This document shows positions 57,001-64,000 of a stretch of 64,000 nucleotides of DNA, piece after piece. The position numbers and the translations under genes were made by a program. Under the pieces are notes generated by a model. It was not told the origin of the DNA. It worked only from the letters and a program-made list of their open reading frames with translations, and made no database searches. The stretch is taken from NCBI RefSeq assembly GCF_023278565.1, contig NC_064678.1, positions 992,001 to 1,056,000 on the forward strand. The letters are read 5' to 3'. The DNA comes from Colletotrichum lupini (Eukaryota > Ascomycota > Sordariomycetes > Glomerellales > Glomerellaceae). Positions within the stretch are counted from its first letter, which is position 1, and each line of letters begins with the position of its first letter.

Positions 57001-58229
57001 CGCCCCCGTCTGTCAAGGCGCCACAATCGGGTTTCCCACTTTAGATGGTGGGTACGTAGATAAAGACGATCATTTGGAGTGAAGCATCATTTCATGCCAT
57101 TGACGGATTGGGAACCAGCTGTTCAGGTGTTGTCGAAGACTCCAAGTGTTGCTTAACCATTGACCTGACGTATTCACGGATTTGAACATCACAAATAGCC
57201 CAGACAACTCGGCTTCAGCCTAAGAGGCTTGGGCAAGCTGAGAGATCCACTGATCGTGAGCTGTGCATCTCGGCCAGTTTCCACTTTCTCTCCTCACTTC
57301 CGTCAGGTCGTTGCGGGGCGTGGGGGAAGAAAAGAGGAGACCCGAGGAGGACAATTCGTTCGTCTCTCTTTCAGACTCTCTTTCTCTCGGCTTTCCTACT
57401 GACAGCCTGGCAATTGTCAAATAGAAGAGGAGCAAAAGATTAGCGCATCGTCTTGAACGAGAGAGCTCCATGCCCAAGGCCGGGGTCCCCCCTCCTCCCT
57501 TCTATCCTACCAGTGCCACCCCCCGGCCGCAGCCAGGCCCTCCCGTCCGTTTCTTGTCGCATTGGACGTAGCCGCGCTTCTGTGTCATTTGAATGTGTGT
57601 GTGACTCGCCCCGTCCCCGTAGATGGTACTGGGCCGGGCCTGGCTTGCTTCAAGCTTGACTGCCGGATAGACTAGTCTAGTCTGTACCCTGGACCGAGAC
57701 CACTCTTCTTGCGTGTGTTGAACGTGGTTTAGTTCTAGTCCCGTACGAACAAGCTGATGGAGACAATTGGGAGAGAGAAAGTCTGGGCTACTAAAGAATG
57801 GCTTAGTCCCCTTTTTCTTACCACACACCTCGGTTCCCATGTAACGCACGCGGTCTTTTTTCTTCACTGCCAAAAAGACGCGGTCCCCTACCATTTCTTC
57901 GTGGAGTGCGTGTGTGTCTGTGCCAGCATTTTCAACATTTCCATTACGTTCATTTAATACTCCTGCTCCTCAATTGCCGCATCTCCAGACTCCTCCCCCG
58001 CAAACCCGTCCGTCTACCCCGTTCCCCCCGGCGAGAAACGTCACCGAGCGAGGCTGTCCGAATCCGGGGTTCTACAACAACCAACAAAGCCATTAAGTCA
58101 TCTACAGACGCCAATCGACGTCCTACCGATTCGATTGAGTCGTCTACCACCCGTGGACTGACACCACACGATACCCTCAACCACCAACACTCAGAACCTC
58201 ACAGTCACCAACGACTAGAGACCGCAAAC
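54053..58229. other. Long gene-free interval and permease leader
   Basis: About 4.2 kb. The left end is 3' flank of the kinase, with an AATAAA at 54530. From about 57,900 on it is the C-rich leader of the permease. Frames in between overlap on both strands and have no recognisable content. Confidence 0.5.
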
Positions 58230-59923
58230 ATGGAAGCACCTCCCCGCGTCTCCGCCGACCAGGCCCTCGCCAGGCTGGGCTACAAGGCCGAGCTCCCGCG
58301 CAACCTGTCCATGATGTCCATCCTCGGCCTCTCCTTCGCCATCATGGCCGTCCCCTTCGGCCTCAGCACCACAATGTACATCACCCTGACCAACGGCCAG
58401 GCCGTCACCGTCCTCTGGGGCTGGGTCCTCGTCTCCATCATCTCCCTCTGCATCGCCGCCTCCCTCGCCGAGATCTGCGCCGTCTACCCGACTGCCGGCG
58501 GCGTATACTACTGGTCCGCCATGCTCGCCCCCGCCGGCTGGGCGCCGCTCGTCAGCTTCGTGGACGGGTGGCTTACCCTCGTCGGCAACTGGACTGTTAC
58601 CCTGAGTATCAACTTTAGCGGTGCGCAGTTGATTCTCAGTGCGATTAGTGTTTTCAACGAGGACTTTGTTGCCAATACGTGGCAGACTGTGCTCTGCTTC
58701 TGGGCTGTTATGTTGATTTGCGCTGGAGTGAATGCGTTTGGATCGCGGTACCTGGATCTGATCAACAAGGTGGGTTTGGCATGCTATGAGAAATCAGCAT
58801 CGGAACGAAAATGCTGACGAATGTTTCTATAGGTCTGCATCTACTGGACTGGTGCTTCCGTTCTCATCATCATGATCACTATCCTGGTCATGGCCCCCAG
58901 CAAGAGATCTGCCGAATTTGTCTTCACCCACTACGACGCTTCCGCTAGTGGATGGGCTCCTGGCTGGTCATTCTTCGTCGGTTTGCTACAAGGTATGTTC
59001 GCAATAACCCTATGCTCACGAATACACCCCAATTGACACTTCTACTAGCCGCCTACACCCTCACTGGCTACGGCATGGTCGCCTCCATGTGCGAGGAAGT
59101 CCAGAACCCCGAACGCGAAGTCCCCCGCGCCATCGTCCTCTCCGTCGCCGCCGCCGGCGTCACCGGTGTCATCTACCTCATCCCCATTCTCTTCGTACTC
59201 CCCGACGTCACCATGCTCCTCGAGGTCGCAAACTCCCAGCCCATCGGTCTCCTCTTCAAGACCGTCACCGGCTCCGCCGCCGGTGGCTTCGGCCTCCTCT
59301 TCCTCATCCTCGGCATCCTCATGTTCGCCGGCATCGGCGCTCTGACCGCCGCCTCCCGCTGCACCTACGCCTTCGCCCGCGACGGCGCCATCCCCGGCTA
59401 CAAGCTCTGGAGCCGCGTCAACCACAAGCTCGACATGCCCCTCTGGGCCCTCGGTCTGTCTACGGGTGTCGACATGATTCTTGGCTGCATCTACTTTGGC
59501 TCCAGCGCCGCCTTCAACTCCTTCACCGGTGTTGCTACCATCTGCCTGTCCACCAGCTACGGCGTGCCCGTCCTCGTTAACCTCATCCAGCGCCGCCGCG
59601 CCGTCGCTAACTCGCCCTACCCGCTCGGCAAGTTCGGCACCGCCATCAACTGCATCTGCATCGTCTGGATCTGCTTCGCCGTCATCATCTTCTGCATGCC
59701 CGTCAGCTTGCCCGTCGACGCCTCGACCATGAACTACGCCTCCGTCGTGTTTGCCGGTTTCGCCTTCATCGCCATCACCTGGTACTTTGCCTACGCGAGA
59801 AAGAACTTCCACGGACCCCCGGTTGCCAAGGAGGAGTTCCAGCCTGGGCCGGAGGGCACGCTGGAGGGAAAGATCCCGGGAAACGTTGACTCGGAGACGA
59901 CGGCGAGTACGGAAAAGAAATGA
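58230..59923 (+). CDS. APC-superfamily amino acid/choline permease
   Basis: Exons 58230-58769, 58833-58992 and 59049-59923 (introns 63 and 56 nt) give 524 residues with about 12 hydrophobic helices, the normal size. Family marks are the N-terminal LGYKAELPRNLSMMSILGLSFAIM, the GWVLVSIISLCIAASLAEICAVYPTAGGVYYW segment, and EEVQNPEREVPRAIVLSVAAAGVTG between helices. This is typical of fungal GABA, choline and related permeases (UGA4/HNM1 branch). It probably sits in the plasma membrane and imports an amino acid or choline-like compound. Substrate cannot be assigned. I chose the ATG at 58230 (CAAACATGG). The frame is open upstream to 57906, but that extension is low-complexity leader. The C-terminus is a short acidic tail. 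Confidence 0.9.
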
Positions 59924-60502
59924 TCCTTTTTGGCTTTCTTTGTTTTTGAGATTTGAGTAGAAGCTGATTGGTTTGTGGATCAGTCTCGTGTACGTAGAAG
60001 TTGATTTGCCTTTTGTTATGATACCAATTTGGGATGGCTCTCACACATCCTGACAATCATTCATCCATTGAAAATTCTTCATCCTGTGTTGTCCCCATTA
60101 AGTCGTTTCTCAAATTGTGAGCGTAGCACTTGGTTGAACTATGATTATGAGTCTACGCGATTATGATCCTGGTGTGACCACGGCGAACCCCTTCGAGCAT
60201 GTAAACCGGACAGGGCTCTTCGTATCAGGAGACCTTTGACAGATTTTCGATACAAATGGTTCGGCACATCGTGAATACCGCCCTCATGATCCGATACCAT
60301 CACTAACTCATCCGTTGGGTAGCCTTCGTATCGCCGAGAGACTTGTTCAGGCTTTCCCTAAGAAAACCTGTTCTCACCCCGTGACTAAGGATTCGCGTGA
60401 TTATGTCAGAGGGACCATTTCCATCAAGACGACTTTAGAACCCTGGTCATCTTTGTTATTTGACAGAGAGCCCTGAAAGCCACATGGTCCAATCATTCGG
60501 TG
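59924..60502. other. Intergenic between convergent permease and Nudix genes
   Basis: About 580 bases of 3' flanking sequence for two convergent genes. Nothing else seen. Confidence 0.5.
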
Positions 60503-61262
60503 TTAGGTCCGCCACACCTGGGACATTTGAAAGCCCTCTATCAAAGACCCGAGCTTTCCATCGATAGCATAACCTTCGGCCTCTAGCCTCCTACATTCGA
60601 CGTAAAGGCTGGTCAAGGGCAGTGAGAAACACTCGATGAACTCTCCTTCTTCCAAGCTCGGCTTGGGGTTGCGATTTTCCTCTGCTTGCATGTCTATATC
60701 AACATGGACCATAACAGAGCACGAACTAGGGAGAGTCAACTTTCGAAGGCCAGCCAAGACAGGGACTGAGCGTGACACACTTGGAGAAGCCAGGGGCTTG
60801 AGAAGTATTAGCGTCGGAGGTCTCCAAAACATAGATTAATTTGCGAACTGGTCACTTACCGCCGAAAAGCTTTGGGCTGTTCACATACGAATCCGGCTTG
60901 ATGGTACCGACGTAGCCTGTCTCTTCTGCGAGTTCGCGGATCGCGCACTGTTCGATGGTTTCGCCTTTGTCCAGCAGTCCAGCGGGAAGTTCGACACAGA
61001 TTTTGCCCACAGCCGGGCGGAACTGTCGCTGAAGCAGAAGCTCTGGGCCAGTTTCTTTCTTTAACACGGCAACGATATGCACCGCGTCGACTGAGCTGCC
61101 TGCTGCGCGTGTCTTCCTCTCAACTCCTTCCCAGACGCGGTCTTTACCATCCACGTCTCTGTACTTGATCCTAAACGTCCGGTTAGGTCTATTAAACATT
61201 ACAGTGTAGTTTCGTATGAGATCATTATCTGAGGGGGAACCGACTTGACCAACGTCATCCAT
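60503..61262 (-). CDS. Nudix hydrolase, ADP-sugar pyrophosphatase type
   Basis: Exons 60860-61262 and 60503-60765 on the minus strand (intron 94 nt, donor GTAAGT) give 221 residues. The canonical Nudix box is complete: Gly, five residues, Glu, seven residues, then REL-EETG (about 95-117, GLLDKGETIEQC... to ...AEETGY). The context VELPAG before it and the NPKP...EGEFIECF...PL segment after it place it with the ADP-ribose pyrophosphatases (YSA1/NUDT5). By family knowledge these hydrolyse ADP-ribose and related ADP-sugars to AMP and sugar phosphate, using Mg2+ held by the box glutamates. The 3' splice site is uncertain. The acceptor used (CACGCTCAG) keeps phase but leaves about seven extra residues where relatives have a short NDPG-type loop. 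Confidence 0.82.
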
Positions 61263-61715
61263 TTAGCATCTCCAATCTCCTGTGTGTTCAATCACCAGAC
61301 GCATTAGCCGTGCTTGTTGAATCAACGCGTCATTTTAACTTATTGCAACTCACCAGTGGCTCCGATGAAACTACATGAGGCTTCGTTGAGTCCTCCATAC
61401 TGAGTACTTGATCGAATCTGACGTATACAAACCCAGATTGGTTGAAGGTTCCAATGTTGTCTCTTTTCCTATTCACGCTGTTCAAGTACTATGGAGGGGT
61501 AAAAACTGGTGGGGTAGAGGGGCAATCGAAAAGTGCGGGGTTGCATTTTAAGTCACAGCAATGAGACACGTTTAGTTGATTCTGACTTAGGGATGCGATT
61601 TGCTAGGGTTCGAGAGACTGGAATCCAACAATTATGTCTCTATTTGGATTCATCAAAAGCTTCAATTGCTTGCAGCACTGTCCTCCCCAGATCTACCTCG
61701 AATCATGGCGGAACA
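61263..61715. other. Intergenic: Nudix promoter
   Basis: Upstream region of the minus-strand Nudix gene and 3' flank of the F-box-like gene. Nothing else supported. Confidence 0.5.
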
Positions 61716-63557
61716 TCAGTCCTCTGGACGCCATCGGAAAGGATTATTCTCTTGAAGATGCCACACGTAGCCCTGAGCCGCAAGACTCAAGACGCGGTAC
61801 TCATCTTCGCCCATCTCCTTGCACTCAGCCCCAGACAGACTTGTCAAAGCCATAATTCTAAGCGGCGCGAGACCCTGCTCTCCCCGCTGCTTCGCGTCGG
61901 CTTTGCGCCGCAACATATCCAATGTCTCCTCCCACGTACCTTGAACCATCTCAGCAGAGCTCAGACTGAGTTCTATCTCTCTATCGCCAAGAAGCACGCC
62001 AAAGTCGTGAGAGTTGAGACGCACATTCGAAAGTGTAAGTCGTTGGAGATTGGGCCATGGTTGCGTTTGGACAAACCAGTTGAAATGCCACGGTTTTTGT
62101 GGTCCGATTTCGATTGTGTCTGCATCGTGGCTGAACTCCTCCAAGTCGATCGAGATGCGCTCTAGACTGTCCGTCGCGGTAAGAACACTGAGAAGCTTCC
62201 CACAACCTTCAAAGCCAGCCGCATCGTGAAACTTCGACCAGGTGACCTGGGGTCTTCTGGAAGGGCCTTCGCTGAGCAAGTATTTGCTCGTGAATTCGAA
62301 GCAACGGAGCTGTTCAGTAACCCAATTGTATTCATCTATTGTCGGCTCATCCCCGACCGTCTCAAATGCAGCCCAGAAGTGCATCGGGGTGACTCGCACA
62401 GCAAACCGTGTCAGGAAAACCCCGGTAGCTCCGAGAACGCCTGGGATGAATCCGAACGGCCGTCGAGCGCTCATGAGGTCATCTTCGAGTTGAGTAACCG
62501 CTGTGGCTGCGTGCTCCCATCGGTGAGGAGTTATCAGGTACTGGTAAAGTTCGTCTTCGTTGACGAGGGCGTCTCCTTCAGGCGGAGTCCACTGCGGTTC
62601 AAACGAATCGCTCATCTCCAGTCTCGTCGCACTCGGCATCCGCTTCATTGCAAATGACACAATATCGGAGAAGCTGTGCCACCTATCGTCGTGAAGGTGC
62701 TTTTGCTCGGCCTCAAGGCGCGCGTATTTATCGTATGCTTTACCAATGAATCCTTCGTGAAATGCATTTGAAAGCTCCTCATCCCAAGGCTCGTCGTCGG
62801 TGAGCCGATCCAAAAGATCGAATATCGCCTGAAGATTCTCTTTTGCGCCGTCAGACAGCATGTCCTGACGCGTCATCCCATGCGAGAGTTCCCGACGGAA
62901 CAAGTTCCGGAGCTCGTGCTTCGCCAAGAGAATGAAATTCTCTTGTGCGTATGCCGCGAGTCCATCGTAGAAGCCTAGGGGAATGCGGATACAGCGCACG
63001 CCTCGTCCGATGGTCGCATGCCGGGAAATTGCATTCAGACGATCGAGGGATTTCCGTGTGACGTGGACCGTAATGGTAGGAACCAAGTAAGGGGATGCTG
63101 CTTCGCAGAGACGGCGGCAAGACAGACGAAGGGACTGGAGAGTTTCAATGTCTACTTTTCGCCTCTTGTGTGGCTGCGCCCAGGTGAAATCGTTTTCCTT
63201 TGCCGAGACGGCGTCGACGTGAGAACAGATCAGATCTAGGAGCTCGAAGGGCAAGTTGAGAAGCCTGCTGTCCGTCGGGTTGAGAATGCCGTGAACGTGT
63301 GCTCGAAGAGCAAATCCTTGTTCGATTAGGTCCGAGTAAGGGCCGAGCTCGTTTGGATTTGCCTTCTTGCGTGCTTTCCAGTCCTCCAGGCTAAGTTCTG
63401 GGTTGTGGTTGATGATTTTTTTGAAGGTCGAGTCGACCTCTATCAACCGCCGGTAAACTGCAGCGAGCTCTTGGCTTGGGTTATCGCTCGTCTCTTCCAT
63501 CTCGGTCCTATTGATGGCTCCGGAAACATTCCGCACATCAATCGTGAATGGCGCCAT
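61716..63557 (-). CDS. F-box-like protein of unknown target
   Basis: A single frame of 613 codons without intron. An F-box-like helix pair is visible at about 99-115 (LLNLPFELLDLICSHVD), in the N-terminal third, where fungal F-box proteins often carry it. A nearby basic patch KRRKVD and the phrase LQSLRLSCRRLCEAASPYL fit the usual second half of the motif. The remaining 480 residues have no catalytic motif and show the hydrophobic periodicity of leucine-rich or solenoid-like folds (for example NLQRLTLSNVRLNSHDFGVLL). By family knowledge such proteins recruit a substrate to an SCF ubiquitin ligase through Skp1. The substrate is unknown. An internal Met20 is an alternative start. Confidence 0.75.
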   Translation of the reverse strand: MAPFTIDVRNVSGAINRTEMEETSDNPSQELAAVYRRLIEVDSTFKKIINHNPELSLEDWKARKKANPNELGPYSDLIEQGFALRAHVHGILNPTDSRLLNLPFELLDLICSHVDAVSAKENDFTWAQPHKRRKVDIETLQSLRLSCRRLCEAASPYLVPTITVHVTRKSLDRLNAISRHATIGRGVRCIRIPLGFYDGLAAYAQENFILLAKHELRNLFRRELSHGMTRQDMLSDGAKENLQAIFDLLDRLTDDEPWDEELSNAFHEGFIGKAYDKYARLEAEQKHLHDDRWHSFSDIVSFAMKRMPSATRLEMSDSFEPQWTPPEGDALVNEDELYQYLITPHRWEHAATAVTQLEDDLMSARRPFGFIPGVLGATGVFLTRFAVRVTPMHFWAAFETVGDEPTIDEYNWVTEQLRCFEFTSKYLLSEGPSRRPQVTWSKFHDAAGFEGCGKLLSVLTATDSLERISIDLEEFSHDADTIEIGPQKPWHFNWFVQTQPWPNLQRLTLSNVRLNSHDFGVLLGDREIELSLSSAEMVQGTWEETLDMLRRKADAKQRGEQGLAPLRIMALTSLSGAECKEMGEDEYRVLSLAAQGYVWHLQENNPFRWRPED

Positions 63558-64000
63558 TCCCAGGCATTCTACGTTACCAACGTTGCCTGCGTTGCCTGCG
63601 GATATCTACTCTTTGCCTTTGAAAGAGCGTAACGCGGGGTAGACTCACTCAGTACCCCGTGTCAAGGTTTCCGTATTTGGGGTATAGTCTCGACAACTTG
63701 GATGTCTTTGGAGTTGTGAACAAGGAACGGCAATCTGAGGCTGGGCAAGGCGGGACCACATCGCGTCTTTGACGCGTGACGTCACGTGCAATTACTATTA
63801 CTGTGCCATTTTATGAGCAAGGTTCTCGCCAAGAAGCGATGTAATGACCTCCAGAAGTCGGAAATCAAAACCGAGACTACCGAAGATGGTCAATTCACAG
63901 ATGACTACTTGGTTAAAAGAAATCTACTCAAGCGACCTTAGCGAAGAGCAGGCTGCAAGGCAGACATTGAGATCTGCAAGATAAATGGGCGATGAGAGTC
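63558..64000. other. Intergenic, right window edge
   Basis: Upstream region of the minus-strand F-box-like gene. It includes a palindrome-like GACGCGTGACGTCACGTGC stretch (about 63771-63789) that holds a CRE-type TGACGTCA core and a CACGTG-type E-box. No gene seen to the window end. Confidence 0.5.
63777..63789. promoter_or_regulatory. TGACGTCA (CRE/bZIP) overlapping CACGTG-type site
   Basis: TGACGTCACGTGC contains a perfect CRE palindrome and an overlapping CACGTG E-box, about 220 bases before the start of the minus-strand F-box-like gene. These are known bZIP and bHLH binding words; use here is inference. Confidence 0.45.

Noticed and set aside
57906..58229. In-frame upstream extension of the permease
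   Set aside because: Low-complexity Ser/Arg/Pro leader; the conserved start MEAPPRV at 58230 has a good context.
59045..59812. 255-codon minus-strand Gly/Asp/Glu-rich frame
   Set aside because: Antisense of the permease membrane segments; composition is dictated by that gene.
1..64000. CRISPR arrays, operons or prokaryotic elements
   Set aside because: No spaced direct-repeat array; spliced genes and separate promoters show nuclear fungal DNA.

Overview
The window reads as nuclear DNA of a filamentous ascomycete, most likely a plant-associated Sordariomycete (Colletotrichum-like, by gene content only; the species cannot be fixed from sequence alone). Grounds: short GT-AG introns of about 50-115 nt in most genes, pyrimidine-rich leaders, a tRNA-Ala with an intron, secreted plant-wall and chitin-type hydrolases, small secreted cysteine-containing proteins, and a retrotransposon destroyed by mutation of the RIP type (repeat-induced point mutation). 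I modelled 16 protein genes and one tRNA by joining exons at splice sites that keep the frame.

Layout. 1.5-2.1 kb: small hydrophilic protein. 2.5 kb: tRNA-Ala(CGC). 3.6-6.8 kb: two four-helix membrane proteins in tandem that share an intron position and look like diverged paralogs. 8.35-10.3 kb: ABC-F ATPase ARB1 (ribosome biogenesis). 14.6-21.5 kb: INO80 chromatin-remodelling ATPase, with a 1.1 kb first intron and a long low-complexity leader. 22.4-23.6 kb (minus): secreted endopolygalacturonase. 25.5-30.3 kb (minus): short-chain dehydrogenase, secreted GH43 glycosidase and GNAT acetyltransferase.

32.0-39.1 kb: one full-length Ty1/copia LTR retrotransposon. It has 205-bp LTRs without indels, a 5-bp target duplication (CCTTC), and near-total loss of CA/TG dinucleotides while CG survives. 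It sits 43 bp upstream of the start codon of a small secreted protein gene, between that codon and a TATAAA motif in the left flank. 39.1-42.5 kb: three unrelated small secreted protein genes, which are effector candidates. They are followed by a tRNA-like Pol III unit (possible SINE) at 42.6-42.8 kb and a secreted GH20 hexosaminidase at 43.9-46.3 kb. I regard the retrotransposon plus secreted-protein island (32-46 kb) as the most interesting part.

46.3-50.0 kb is gene-free. 50.0-54.05 kb: hybrid histidine kinase (GAF, HisKA, HATPase, receiver) whose receiver has Arg where Lys is usual. 54.05-58.2 kb is gene-free. 58.2-59.9 kb: APC-family permease. 60.5-61.3 kb (minus): Nudix ADP-sugar pyrophosphatase. 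61.7-63.6 kb (minus): F-box-like protein.

How the genes relate: this is a mosaic of housekeeping genes (ARB1, INO80, Nudix, tRNA) and host-interface genes (polygalacturonase, GH43, GH20, secreted proteins). There are no operons. The only sign of a functional cluster is the secreted-protein island next to the RIP-mutated element.
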